Shown here piece by piece: positions 35,063 to 46,406 of a DNA stretch of 64,000 nt. The notes beneath the pieces are model-generated. The model was not told the DNA's origin. It was given only the letters and a program-made list of their open reading frames with translations, and did not search any database. The DNA comes from Pseudopyrenochaeta lycopersici (lineage: Eukaryota; Ascomycota; Dothideomycetes; Pleosporales; Pseudopyrenochaetaceae): positions 620,001-684,000 of the forward strand of contig NHZP01000008.1 in NCBI GenBank assembly GCA_003313425.1, in the 5' to 3' direction. Position 1 is the first letter of the stretch. Every line of letters begins with the position of its first letter. The position numbers and the translations under genes were made by a program.

Positions 35063-36163
35063 ATGGCTCCTACTTTGTCCACCCCCAATACCAGCCCTAC
35101 ACCTTCACAACCAGGTCGCTGGATCATATCCAAATTTGGGCCTCCTTCAGTCCTAGAATGGGAGTCGTGGAACCCTCGCGCTGAAGTCTTCGACGATAAA
35201 GTGCTAGTCCGCATCATCGTTGCTGGTATAGCTGGCGTCGACAACATCCAACGAGCAGGCGGCTATCCGCACCCTCGATCGTCCAAGCCAGGCTTCACAC
35301 CAGGCTACGACCTCGTCGGCGAAGTCATCTCCCTAGGCCCCTTGGTGCCTAAGGAAAGTAAATTGGTCGTTGGGGACCGCGTTGCCGCACTCAGCATGTT
35401 CGGTGCGCACGCAACGCACATCGTGCTTCCCTACACAGACCTCATGCGTCTCGAGCTAAGTGACGACCCAGTCAAAATAGCTGCTCTACCGCTCAACTAC
35501 ATGACTGCCTGGGGCTTGCTGAAGCACAGCGGCGTGAATCTCTCCCCCGGCTCAAGCATCTTAATCGGCTCAGCGAGTGGCGGTCTGGGGACAGCTATTG
35601 CGCAGATTGTGGCAGCCTTCGATTTGGGTATCAAAATGATTGGAACAAGCTCCCTCTCCAAATTCGACTACCTTCGCTCCCTTGGCGTGGAACCCATCGA
35701 CCGGACTGCGCCTGATCTAGTTGAGCAGGTCCGACGACTCACGAACGGAGAGGGTGTGGATGTAGCGTATGATGGCGTGGCAACTAAAGAGAGCTTGCAA
35801 AAGAGTCTCGCTGCGTCAAAGAAAGATGTCGGCAAAGTCGTGGTGTTTGGTGTCATGGGTGAAATTGCGGCGGATGGAAGTGGGATGCAGATGAATAGTG
35901 CGGACATCTTTGCAGAGCGCCTCCAGCCGCCTCTCATAAGCTTTTGGAGGCTTGATACCGACTTTCCCAAGAAGACTGAAGTGGCAGAATTTTATGGTCT
36001 TGTAGGAAAAGTACGCAGTGGAAAGTTGGATCCAGTCGTTGCGAAGTTGTTGCGGTTGAGCGAGGGAGTGAAGTCTAATGAGCTTCTCGTCGAAGGGAGC
36101 GCAATTAAGGGCAAGATGTTGTTCATTGTCGATGCAGATCTGGCCAAACAGTATGGCATATGA
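35063..36163 (+). CDS. MDR-superfamily NAD(P)-dependent oxidoreductase, quinone-reductase-like
   Basis: A single exon encodes 366 aa. The GroES-like N-terminal domain carries the pattern GYDLVGEVISLGP and KLVVGDRVAALS. The Rossmann domain has the nucleotide-binding glycine motif in GSASGGLGTAIAQIVAAF. The zinc-ligand cysteines of classical alcohol dehydrogenases are absent, placing it with zinc-free quinone oxidoreductase/enoyl-reductase-like members. Substrate cannot be predicted. No polyketide synthase or other biosynthetic gene lies nearby, so a role in a secondary-metabolite cluster is not supported. The ATG at 35063 fits the usual length. No signal peptide is seen, so the protein is likely cytosolic. 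Confidence 0.9.
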   Translation: MAPTLSTPNTSPTPSQPGRWIISKFGPPSVLEWESWNPRAEVFDDKVLVRIIVAGIAGVDNIQRAGGYPHPRSSKPGFTPGYDLVGEVISLGPLVPKESKLVVGDRVAALSMFGAHATHIVLPYTDLMRLELSDDPVKIAALPLNYMTAWGLLKHSGVNLSPGSSILIGSASGGLGTAIAQIVAAFDLGIKMIGTSSLSKFDYLRSLGVEPIDRTAPDLVEQVRRLTNGEGVDVAYDGVATKESLQKSLAASKKDVGKVVVFGVMGEIAADGSGMQMNSADIFAERLQPPLISFWRLDTDFPKKTEVAEFYGLVGKVRSGKLDPVVAKLLRLSEGVKSNELLVEGSAIKGKMLFIVDADLAKQYGI

Positions 36164-36461
36164 ACAAAAACAGCTTAGCAAATAAACTCAGCCAGAATGC
36201 TATCTCATTAGACCTAATTATTCGGGAAACATAAAAATCATGTTATAGCCATACTGTATGTCCATTGTCCGGAATGAAACACTAGATTTAGCATCCATGG
36301 TAGACCAGAGCATGGAGACTTATTTACTGTATGATTGAACATATCGTCGCTCGTGATCCAGTGACATTTGTTGTGGGAATACCAGATATCTGGGATGGGA
36401 ACGACCAGAAGAATGAACATGTACAAGGGGGTATCACAAACGCAAGAAAGTGAAAGCAATG
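36164..36461. other. convergent spacer
   Basis: 3' ends of the MDR gene and the coiled-coil membrane protein gene meet here. No feature seen. Confidence 0.6.
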
Positions 36462-37808
36462 TTACAGCTCATCGAAGGCACGCAGTCGTTCGTCGTCCTC
36501 CAATAGAGGCTGAGCAAACGACGTCTCTAGGCTTGCGCTCGCCGTGCTCGCCGACGACCCAATAATGGCTTCCTTTGCGATATCTGGTATTGGAGCATCC
36601 ATGACCTTGGCTCTTGAAGCAAAGTCGAGCGTTGTCTTCGAGTGTTCGGTGACGTGGATTGGTTTGAACTGGTGGAAAAGAGTCAAGGCGAAGATGGCGG
36701 CGGCGATGGAAGCCAGCGTCCCCCAGAAGAAATGTAATCGACCTGAAAGTAATCCACAATGTTAGCGATAGTGACTGACAGTAGGGGTTCAAGGAGCCGT
36801 ACGGGTATAAGTAGCCTCCCACTGCGCCTCAGACTTTGCCCTTGCATCAACACGCTCTTTCGCATGTGTAAGTCTCAATGTCAAAGCATCTGCTTTCTCC
36901 ATTCCGACTTTGATGCGCTCTTCTAGCGTAGTTACCTGATTTTGCTGAGCCTGGAGGCCGTCAAAGCCTTCGAACTGACCCGTCACATCCTCCACAAGCC
37001 CCTTCGTGTCTCTTTCAAAGTTGTCGTGGAGTTCTCTGGTCAAGCCTGACAGCTCCTGTAAGGTGCCGATAGTCTGCCGCAAGATGGATACTTTCTCGAG
37101 GACAGAGTAGTATGTGTCGTCGAGACGGCGGGACGTCTTCAGAGATTGATCTGAGAGGCATTGGAGTGTAGTGCGGAGGTCTCTGTGTGGCATATTAGGG
37201 TTTATACTTGAGCGCAGGGTTCAGACCTTGCACACAACAACATACCTTTCTCTAGCTTCGACTCTCTTCCTCTCCTTCTCCACGTCCTGCGGTCGGAGCG
37301 GTCTCCGGGGCGGAATTATAATTCCCACGTCACGATGCTCCTTCGCATTTCCGTTTCTCTCGGTCTGTCCAGCTGCGATACTGCCTTTGCGGCTATGGCT
37401 AGGGCTTGTGTCTTTGCTGCCGCGCGCCTTGTTCAACAAATCCCCGAAGCTAGTAGGAGGTTGAACCTGGATTGCGGCTTGTACGGCTTCCTTTGCTGCA
37501 TGGCGTCGGCTGGAGCTATGCCGGTGATCGTGGCTGTCACGGTGTCGGTGCGACTTGTGTCTGTGTAGGTGCGGCTTTTTTTCCGGGTCGGAGCTCACAC
37601 GGGACGCGGATTTGGAGTGGTAGAGACTCGGGCGGAGCGATCTTGGGTCTGCGAGCCCTGCATGGAAATGCAGCTGCCCCTCCATATCATGGTGATGATG
37701 CAGTGGTTCGGCGGAGTTGCGGTAGCTTTCGTTGGGGACCTTGTCTCGCGTGGCGTCATTGCCATGAAGAAAGCCCGCTAACCGAACATGGATGACCATT
37801 GCACTCAT
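36462..37808 (-). CDS. fungal coiled-coil protein with one membrane segment, unknown function
   Basis: Three exons (37808-37246, 37182-36803, 36742-36462) encode 407 aa. I do not recognise a named family. The first 185 residues are disordered and very rich in His, Ser, Arg and Lys (for example DPEKKPHLHRHKSHRHR). A coiled-coil-like helical region follows (about residues 190-310), containing RRLDDTYYSVLEKV and GQFEGFDGLQAQQNQ. A single hydrophobic segment (FFWGTLASIAAAIFALTL) sits at about residues 318-335, with about 70 residues after it. The layout suggests a nuclear-envelope or ER-anchored structural protein, but this is inference from shape only. Exon phases agree at both junctions, so the model is firm even though the function is not. 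Confidence 0.8.
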
Positions 37809-38296
37809 GTCCCAGGACCCTTGTTTCGTACCGCTACCCCAAGTGCAAGGCAGTCAATGCTCATATTCAAGGCTATTCTTTTCTGTTGTTGAACGTAACA
37901 ATCGATTTACACCAAAGCAATGTGGCTCTGCCACGTAGTTCTGTGGGGCGAGAGATTTGGAGGAACGTCACACATAATAGGATGGTAATGGGGAGTTTTC
38001 GCAGGCAAATGATGTGCTCAGTATGTTAGTTTATTGATCGTATCCGGAAAACCGTAGTACGGTGCGCACAGCGTGTCGGTTATCATGGATGCTTTCTCGG
38101 AAACAGCTCCTAAAGCCAGTCACCGTCCATGGTGAAAGCGTCGCACGCTGATCAACCCTGCGTAGCAGCCTGCCTGCGTGTACCCGTAAGTAGCTTCCTG
38201 CATTTCTTCTTCTAGCGCTCACCCCTCGAAGCGGCAATTTTCTCCCCCAAATCTCGACCGTAAGTACATGTTTGTTGTCGACCACCCACGCTAAGC
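37809..38296. other. spacer between coiled-coil gene and CGR1
   Basis: Promoter of the minus-strand coiled-coil gene and 3' region of CGR1. No other gene recognised. Confidence 0.65.
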
Positions 38297-38765
38297 TCAG
38301 GACTTCAGCATCTTGTTGCGCTTTTCTCGCCTCTTTAAGCGCTCAACACGTCTCTTGTGCATCTTCTCCTCCATCTTTGCGAATCGCTCTCGCTCTTCCT
38401 TTGCCGCGCGTTTGGTCTTGATGTTGTCAACTCTTTGCTACGAATGGTCAGTGTCACTTTAACTTTGATTTTCGTCTCTGCTGCCGTACCTGTCTTGCAG
38501 CCTCCTTTTCATCCTTTAGCTCCTTCTCTTTCGCTTTCACAGCTGCCAGTGCCTTCCTCTCGGCTGTGCGCTTCTCCCACGATGTCTGATTCGCTCGAGG
38601 CCGAAATGCAGTCTTGTTGTCGTGCCACTGCTTGCCTGCGAATGCGATTAGAGAGGGCCGTGCATTGGATCATGGTGATGGAGGGTGCGCACCATTCTTC
38701 TTCATGCCCTTGACAGCGCTCACTGCTGAAGCAGCGGGCGCCTGGATTTCCTCTACTTCGGACAT
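38297..38765 (-). CDS. CGR1: rRNA-processing protein CGR1
   Basis: Three exons (38765-38693, 38635-38490, 38437-38297) give 119 aa, the normal CGR1 length. The N terminus MSEVEEIQ leads to [13 protein letters not shown], the conserved block before the helix. The rest is one long highly charged helix rich in Lys, Arg and Glu, ending in [18 protein letters not shown], the CGR1 signature end. The protein is nucleolar and acts in 60S pre-rRNA processing. It is too fragmented by introns to appear as one open frame; a longer unrelated minus-strand frame overlaps it and is a shadow. CGR1 is divergent to the ORT1 gene. Confidence 0.92.
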
Positions 38766-39413
38766 GTTCTGGTACTGCGCAGTGGAAATTCCGCGGTGCC
38801 TGAAGTTCTGGACTACGGCGGAGGTGAGAAAAGTTTAGCCGGTATCGATAACAAGTAAAGTTAGCGCGCTTCGGGATGGCTCCGCACGCGGGGGCGTGAA
38901 CAGCGACAGGCTGTGATGAAAGGATCAGATCTGATAAGATAAACCAGCAGAATGTTGGGTTGTCAAATGAGTCTTTTTGCCCGTCACACTCATGCTTCCA
39001 CAGATTTTCTACATCTGCAAGCGCTGCGCGCCTTCCGCTCTTTGCGACGGTCCTTTCCGAAGCTACGCAGGGTTGCGGCAGGCTAAGGAAAATTTCGCCT
39101 GGTCGTTTGCACGACATTGGGCGCCATTTCGTCGTTGTGCATTCACCCATCCCGCCAAAGTCGTACGCCCTTCGACCCGCTGCATAACTTCCGTACCAAC
39201 TTTCTTTGTGACACCTCTTCTCCACTCACCATCGCACACAATATAGTACGCTCCGCTGTATCCATGAGGTTCGCTTCATAACAGCCAGCCACGCGCCCTC
39301 CTCACCGCCAACTCGACTCTTCGCACGACTGAATCATGCCCATTGCTTCATAAGAAATCTTTGGCCACTACAAAACGTACATACACTCACCCCGATTGCA
39401 TTAATCAGTGGAT
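38766..39413. promoter_or_regulatory. divergent promoter, CGR1 and ORT1
   Basis: 648 nt between two divergent start codons. No other gene seen; specific elements were not identified with confidence. Confidence 0.55.
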
Positions 39414-40500
39414 ATGGAAGCACACAAGAGTCCGGTGTCGGTGGTGGGGGGAAGTCACGGCCTGCCAAACCCAGTAGCCGTGGAAGAGGTGCGAGACATT
39501 GCTGCGGGGCATGCATCTGGTCAAGGCGAGGAAGCCGTGAAAGACATAGTCTGTGGTTCAGCAGCGGGAATTGTCGGAAAATACATCGAGTACCCGTTCG
39601 ATACGGTCAAGGTTCGCCTACAATCACAGCCACACAACTTACCGCTACGGTACACAGGCCCTCTGGATTGCTTCAAAAAGTCTTTACAAAAGGATGGTTT
39701 CATTGGTATATACAGGGGAATCAGTGCGCCTTTGGTGGGCGCTGCAGTGGAAACGAGCACTTTGTTCTTCAGCGTCAGTTCAGACAGTTTGCTAAGTATC
39801 TGCAAGAATGCTGACCTGTTCACAGTACCGTTTGGCTTGCGATGCTCTGAAGGCCTCAGGAATCTACCCTGAACTGAAGCGACACCCTGAAAATGACCTC
39901 CCCTATTCAGGCATGCTCTACTGTGGCATGGTCGCCGGAGCAGTAACCTCCATATTCCTCACACCGATTGAACTTGTCAAGTGCAAAATCCAAGTTCCTT
40001 TAGAAACCCCTGGTGGTATCGTTCGAGCACCAGGCATTCTAAGTGTCATCGCTTCAATCTACCGTCACCAAGGCCTTATGGGCTACTGGCATGGACAATT
40101 CGGCACCTTCATTCGCGAAACCGGAGGCGGTGCGGCATGGTTCGGTGGCTACGAAGGCATGAAAATGCTCTTCAAGAAGTTTAATCCACCGTCCACAAAG
40201 GATGATCTGCCTGTGTGGCAGCGCATGGTTTCTGGTTCCATGGCTGGTGCAGCTTACAACTTCATGTTCTACCCTGCGGATACCATCAAGTCGCGGATGC
40301 AAACTGAAGACGTCAAGCAATTGACTGGCGGCAAGTCAACCTTCAGTGCAGTAGGACGAGCACTCTGGAAAGAGCATGGAATCAAGGGCATGTATCGCGG
40401 TTGCGGCGTCACGGTCGGCAGGTCGATACCCAGTTCTGCTTTCATTTTCACCGTGTATGAGGAGCTCAAGAAGCGCTGGCCTAATCGACAGGCCGAGTGA
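39414..40500 (+). CDS. arg-13: mitochondrial ornithine carrier (ARG-13/ORT1)
   Basis: Two exons (39414-39773, 39826-40500) encode 344 aa. The three tandem repeats of the mitochondrial carrier family are present, each with its PX[DE]XX[KR] signature: [16 protein letters not shown] and PADTIKSR. The sequence [18 protein letters not shown] and the third-repeat motif fit the basic amino-acid carrier of the ARG-13/ORT1 type, which exchanges ornithine made in the matrix for protons or cytosolic basic amino acids during arginine synthesis. The N terminus carries about 40 extra residues before the first helix, as in Neurospora ARG-13. The ATG at 39414 lies two codons after an in-frame GTG. The intron is in phase 0 between FFS and YRLACD. 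Confidence 0.9.
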
Positions 40501-41063
40501 GGTGTACATGGAGTTCAATAATGTGGTATAAATCATCCTGAGCAAGTATAGACGGTATCGGGCAGCATATGGAAACATAGGGAGTTTAGTGGAGCATGAA
40601 GCAAAGCATTTAGAGATACCAGATAGTACGATATCCACCATAGATTTACGAGTTAAACAGAGAATACTTTCAAAGTAATGCAAAGACATGTACAGCGAAA
40701 AGCACATGAAAATGCAGCCTCATCTTCACATGTCAAAGTACTTAGAATCCCTGTGATTCTCAAGTGGCTAGTGCGCGATCCTCTCATGTGGGGAAGCTGC
40801 GACCGGCAATCTAAGGGCGAGCCGAGGATCAGATGCCATTCCGCAACGCTCAATGCGCGCCGTACCCGACAAGCTTCTCACTCTTCCTTCCATTCAGCCT
40901 CACATTCCACGTCTCGTGTTCTTACTTCTTCTTCCAATTGTTGCGAAAATCCTCTCACATACGTTGTTTGACTGCAAGAAGGCAGCAGCAGACGTCATAG
41001 CCGTCGCGCGGACCGAGGCACTTCGAAACTTGCGAACAAACAACAGCAACACACATTCAGGAC
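40501..41063. other. spacer between ORT1 and PXMP4
   Basis: 3' region of ORT1 and promoter of the PXMP4 homologue. A 147-codon frame running from 40853 into the PXMP4 coding region is an artefact that reads through intron 1 of that gene. Confidence 0.7.
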
Positions 41064-42016
41064 ATGGACCGGTTGCATGCGCTCGAGGTATGATGGAGGT
41101 TGCGAAGAAGATCAGAAGAGGTATTAACGTTTGGCAGGCGGCGCTTGAGAAGATTGTATTAGACCCCAAGTATCACGATGTCCTCACTCTGGTCAAAGGT
41201 GTACGGAATGGCATCGTGTATGGAAGTAAAGTGCGCTTCCCGCACGCGCTTGTGTATGTCAACAACCCTAGTGCTTGTGAAGAAGAATACAGCTAACATG
41301 TACATATAGTATGATATTCCTCTTCCGCTCAGGAACGTACGTCTACCTCAAACCCTTCCCCCACCGTTCACCGCCGCTCTACCCTGTCTCATACCTACGA
41401 ACCACCCTCTAACAACACACCACACAGATTACGGTCAAAATGCACGCTTGTCTACAAAGCAACTCGCCAACACGCCCGCAATCTCGGCCTCTTCGCCCTT
41501 GTCTACAAATCCTCCATGCTCTTCCTCAAATACACTTCACCTACCGGCAAAGAGCGCCACTACGATGCCTTCCTCGCCGGCCTATTAGGCGGCTACACCG
41601 TCTTCGGGCGCACAATTCACAACTCCGTGTCCCAGCAAATCGTCATCTATGTCGCCGCACGCGTGTGCCTAGCATTGGCAAAGCTGGCCGTGCAGCCGAG
41701 ACACGTGGGTGGAGGTGGTGCAGCGGGAGGTGCAAGAGGGGGAGGCGGTGGGTGGGAGTTGGTGGGTAATGGGGAAATGAGGAGGGCAGTGGTGAGGAAT
41801 GGATGGCCCGTCTTTGCGAGTTTGAGTTGGGCAATGGTGATGTATATATTCCGGTGGCATCCTGAGAGCGTGCAGAGCAGTTTGCGGAGCAGCATGAGCT
41901 ATATGTGAGTAATCCTGGTCGTGTTTGACATGAACAATAGCGCTGACGAAGAATCCAGATACGTCCAGTCCGATCACTGGGATTCGCTACGGACGCTACT
42001 TTGGCACAACAAATAG
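41064..42016 (+). CDS. peroxisomal membrane protein PXMP4/PMP24 homologue
   Basis: Five exons (41064-41087, 41138-41253, 41310-41336, 41428-41904, 41959-42016) give 233 aa, close to the family's 212-240. The first exon is only 24 nt (MDRLHALE) and continues as AALEKIVLDPKYHDVL. Family markers are VRNGIVYGSKVRFPHALV, FLFRSG, RQHARNLGLF, and a C terminus ending in LRTLLWHNK. The protein belongs to the Tim17/PMP24 family, with several membrane segments, and localises to peroxisomes in relatives; its transport role is unproven. A Gly-rich loop (GGGGAAGGARGGGGG) sits between segments. The 27-nt third exon is unusual but phases (2, 2, 2) match at all junctions. Confidence 0.88.
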
Positions 42017-43454
42017 GCGGAGCGGGGAACACGAACGAAACGAGCCAGAGTCATGGATGCGAAAGAAGACGACATGGCCTCTGGGGGAACACCAATGAAT
42101 TTTCAAGACCGACATGGTCGATATGTGTTTGTATATTTGTTTTGGGACGGCGGTATGACAAGGCATCTAGCATTTCAAGAAACCCAGGAAAGACCGGTCA
42201 ATCGAACCATTCTTGCGCATCCAGGTAGGCGCTGGTAGAGCTAGACAGACAATTGAAATAATGTTCTGATTCGAACAACTCATTGGATCAAATTTCCGGT
42301 CAAACAAACTTTACATCGTCTGAGCATCAACCCGCATGACTGTCAGCAACCGGGTTGATATAATCGCCAGTCGTAAGTTTTCTATGACATGTGAAAAGAG
42401 CTTCAGCAATCGTCAGACTCGCAAGATTTGGTCATGTAAGTGAGGCTGCCAATAAGCTCTTGAGTTTTACGCCACGAGATCATTTGGAACGCTCTGAACC
42501 TCCAGAAGAGAAATGCAGGTGGCCGCTGAACGCTACCCCTCTTGAAAAGGCGTTGTAGGCGGCCTCCGGTGTCTCGATCAAGGAAGTACAACCGTGCGCT
42601 GAATCAATTCATGCCTGAGGCACGGAACGCCTGGTGGGGTGGAGCCTGGTAGGTCCGTTTGTCCAGCTCTGCACACCCCCAGGCTGAAGGGTTCACTTCC
42701 CGTCTGGGTCGCAAATCAAGTTTTTTGGCTATCAAAGGGCGGCTTGCTTCGGCAGAGTCGCATTATATCTAGAACCGAGACATTCGTGAGATCTGCACAG
42801 TAAATGTCTTGATGGGCGGTCGGTGTCAGTTTTAAGCAATGGAGGAAATGATGGTGATTCTAGAAATGCGGGGAAGACATTCGCCCTCTGTGTGACGTGG
42901 CTGCAGCATACGGGTGAAGTTGCACCCAGTAATATGTTATTGGAAGAGCGGTCGAGCAACCAGTTAGCCTTCGAACAGCGAAGTGTTTCCCGTGCCAACG
43001 ATCACGAGTCCGGTGATGGCCTATTATGGTGTCAGCGTTTGGGACCAACAACCCCTCACTTACTGCGCATTTAAGGTCCTTCTGTCGTTCCTATAATATA
43101 CTCCTGCTCCCTCCCACATCTAGCATTCGATTTTCAAGCGTCCAATTGACCTGTATTATTAGCGTGCATACCACAGGAACGGATCCTTAGCGTATTCGGT
43201 GAGCTTGCTAGCGAAAAACATTACTCGACGTCCCCATAACTGTGCCCTTCCTCATCGCTGTTCTTAGACATTGCCTTCAAGTTTTCTTCAATTGTTTAAG
43301 GTATGCTCGTGCCCTTCATAGTGACAACGTCTTATCTTTTGCTGTATTGTCGAATCAAGTTGCGAATTGTGATATCGATGTATGATCCTCGTCATCTGGT
43401 CCGCTGCTGACATCTGATCAGAAACGTCTACTGCTCTGTTTTTCAATCTCTACG
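42017..43454. other. spacer upstream of orphan ORF
   Basis: No gene recognised. A segment at about 42632-42656 resembles a bacterial-type initiator tRNA D-arm region but does not fold into a tRNA. TATAATATA at about 43093-43101 could be a core promoter for the gene at 43455. Confidence 0.55.
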
Positions 43455-44168
43455 ATGCCTCATCATCTCGAGTCCAATGATTCTGCAAACCAGGCTGGGC
43501 CACAACTGCTATCGCCGGACAGACCACCTCAGTGGAAATGGATGAATTGTGGGTACCGCTGTGGTTGGGGTTGTGAGAAACCTGATGACGACGAAGCCCA
43601 TGGTGGAGAGAGCGATAATGGGTCGGAAACAACAAGGGTCGGTACTAACGATGGAGATGTTATGGGGGCGATGGAATCTGAAGAAGTAGACAGTGGCGAG
43701 GCATACCGCCAGGCAAGCTTGTTTGGCCCCGAGAATTTTGACGATGGGGAGCCTAGAGTCATAGTCGTCGTGAATGGCTCATCAAGCTCGCATCTGAGCC
43801 AAACCGAAACTGATTGGGAGAGCGGCTCTGCTGTTGCGCATCCTACCCAAGAATACAGTGATATGTCCGACAGTCTGGATCCTGAACCATGTGCGACCGG
43901 AGATCAAAGTGTAATGTCCTCGAGCGGCATAAGCGCTCGCGCCAGGTCCCCAGACCCCGGATTTGCCTACTGGACAAGAGGGTTCCCAGTTGCTCCGCCT
44001 TCTCGTCAGTATTTCTTCCGGGATATGCCTCTTCGCCTTAGTCCGCAATGCGAGCATTGTCGGGGACACCCCGCCTGTCACATGATGCTTCATGACGATC
44101 TGTTGTCTTTGACTGTCATGACTGATAGATGGAGGAGACAGATTCCCGGCGACGGCTACGCTTTCTAA
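43455..44168 (+). CDS. hypothetical protein, acidic, two Cys/His-containing ends
   Basis: A single open frame of 237 codons from ATG 43455. I do not recognise it. The N-terminal part has a cysteine patch (CGYRCGWGCEKP). The middle is acidic and Ser-rich and probably disordered. The C-terminal part is more ordered, with FFRDMPLRLSPQCEHC, then CHMMLHDDLLSL and a Trp/Arg-rich end. The cysteines and histidines in the C-terminal part could bind a metal, but no zinc-finger family is evident. No signal peptide or membrane segment. Codon composition looks coding, and a possible TATA element lies upstream. It could be a lineage-specific gene. Confidence 0.55.
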   Translation: MPHHLESNDSANQAGPQLLSPDRPPQWKWMNCGYRCGWGCEKPDDDEAHGGESDNGSETTRVGTNDGDVMGAMESEEVDSGEAYRQASLFGPENFDDGEPRVIVVVNGSSSSHLSQTETDWESGSAVAHPTQEYSDMSDSLDPEPCATGDQSVMSSSGISARARSPDPGFAYWTRGFPVAPPSRQYFFRDMPLRLSPQCEHCRGHPACHMMLHDDLLSLTVMTDRWRRQIPGDGYAF

Positions 44169-46406
44169 AGAAGTTGGAATGGGTGGATGTGTGGATGATG
44201 GAGCTTTTGTATCTGTTTGAGGTGTCTGCAATTATTAGCGATTGGCATCTGTCATGGTTTGGGAAGTCAAATTGAAGTCAAGGTTCGCAGAGCTGGCTTG
44301 CGAAATGCTCTAGGTCCCAAAGGTTGGCGTTTGGAGTCATGTATGTTATAGTAGGTAAAGGCTATTGACAGCAAATACACTTATGTTGAGACAAGCGCTA
44401 TGCAGTGACTCGGTGCGAGGACGCCTCAGCAAAAGCTTACCTAGGCCATGCGTTGAACCTTTCTGCCCCGTGGTGCTGTTTGAACATGCTCCTGCCATGT
44501 AGGTGCATAATGTTGGGATGCAGTTTCCAACAGCAGATGAGTGAAAATGAGTAGCAAAGCAGACGATGGTATGTAGGAAGGAGGGGAGAAGTGGCCGAGT
44601 GAAAGGGGGGGGGGGACATCGGAAGACATGCATTTGGGAGGGCAGGTGGTAGGCATATCCGATTTTGGCCTTCGCATCCGGCACGCACATCTCAACGGCC
44701 TGTTCATGCACGTCGCTGCAGTCATTCGGATGTTCCCCGCACCTTCCCGTCTGTTTATCTTGATCGATTACGCCAGTTGCTTGTTGATACTGAAGTTGCT
44801 TTGCTGGAAAGAAACCCCTCATCCCACCACGGCTGACGAGAAGTTTGTTTTTCTCAAATTAAGCTGACACAATGCACGCTGTAATGCAGACTATATGCAC
44901 ACTCAGTTCCACGCACTGTTGCATGCGTTGCTGGCCAAAGTTGAGGCTGTTCTCGTCAGTTTGTTAGCGTGGAGATTGAGGTCGCTCCGATACTCGTATG
45001 GATGGGCCGGCTGCTGGCTCCGGAGCGACGACTTCCGCATTTAGGGCAAGCCGGTGGAAACCCAAAACTCTCAGCTGCCCGAGGCGTTGTGCTCGCTGAG
45101 GCTCGCATCATGGGCTGTGGTCGGAGGAGAACGGATGGATCCAAGAGCAGATGCCTCATGTCGCCGAGCGTAACCAGGCGTGGAGTAGGCATGCAGTGTG
45201 TAGATCCCCCAGCCGTCAAGGGCGCCGGTCTTCGCAACATCTCCAGCTTTCAGATGTTGGTCGGTCTCGGGCCAGCGCCGTTCTCTTCCGCCCTCCCGCC
45301 GCGCGTTTGCATGTCTGAGCGAATTACGTCGCCAGGAAATGCCATAGTTGCTGACTGGTGCGTTAGTTGGGCTGACTCCACCGTCGAGCGCACTGTGCTT
45401 TCATGGCCAGAATGCAGCTTATCGGGCAGCTCCTGTGTTGCTTTGACGCCCCTAGGAATGTCCACACCCCTTTTGCTGTCGGCCAATATATATCACATTG
45501 AAGTAGCCGTAGAGGAGACGCATTAAGCGGCCAATTTTGTTCCCTAATTTCACTGGGTGCAGCCTTGCAAGACAGGGTGCAACGGTCCAAGACTGATCGA
45601 AGCGCATCCTGGTCTCAACAAGAAACATCAGCTCATCAACTCGGTGCAACCCGATCTTGTCCAGGCACCTCAAGACGCCAGTTCACGGTTTGCGAAACAC
45701 TGACAGCAAACTTTCCAACACCTTTCTCACCCTCAACACTGCGCTCGACCACCTCTGTGCTGGCTGCTGAGCCGTCAACGCGATCCACTTCCCCATACGT
45801 CATCTTGCACCACAAGCCCAACCCGCAATCCGCTGTTCGACATCGTCGGATTTCACATGAATCCCGGCAACATCTCCTTCACAAGCTTTCCGCAATTCGA
45901 CAAATCCCTGGCTGTCTGGGAACCGCGATACGCAGACTGGTGAGCGCCCACAAGCTATTCGTCTGGTCTTTACGCCCGCACGCGACTTACCCTACTACAG
46001 TCTGTACGGTTACCCTTGACCTCGTAAACTATTTCGCCTCGACCGTCACACAACTTTGCATACCCCTTTATACACCCGACACCCATGCATCGGGCACAGC
46101 CATTCGACAGCAGGGAACACGAATAGAGGGTATTGCACATGCTCACACGTACCGCGAACTATCCAACACAGCAATCGGCACGCCATTGGGGTCTCTCTTC
46201 GTCTGCATTTCCATGCTTCCGAAAACTCCCGATTTCGTTCCCCGCTTTCAAGTGCGCATCCGCATACGCCTCCTAGATCTATAGTTATAGTGTGACACTA
46301 GTCTACCCGAGCGACAGTCCATTCGCGAGACTAGTCATTGGCATCTAGGCTTCAAGCTTCAAAGTCCGCCTAAAGGGTCACATCGAGATTTGCTGGGTTA
46401 TTTATC
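44169..46406. other. long spacer upstream of RFAPEP-repeat gene
   Basis: About 2.2 kb. A run of eleven G lies at 44605-44615. Several overlapping open frames on both strands (44969-45526 plus, 45565-46284 plus) lack family resemblance and are probably chance frames in GC-balanced DNA. The part before 46407 may be a long mRNA leader, as is common for fungal regulatory genes. Confidence 0.55.

Noticed and set aside
38509..39225. 238-codon minus-strand open frame
   Set aside because: It overlaps the CGR1 exons in another frame, while CGR1 is complete and well conserved with correct splice phases.
40853..41296. 147-codon frame at the start of the PXMP4 gene
   Set aside because: It reads through intron 1; the spliced model fits the family N terminus better.
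42620..42716. tRNA-like segment
   Set aside because: The part near 42632-42656 resembles an initiator-tRNA D-arm and GGTTCACTTCC resembles a B box, with T6 after it, but no acceptor or anticodon stem pairs.
45565..46284. 239-codon plus-strand open frame
   Set aside because: Composition is Ser/Thr/Arg-rich without ordered segments, and overlapping frames of similar quality exist; it is likely leader or chance sequence.
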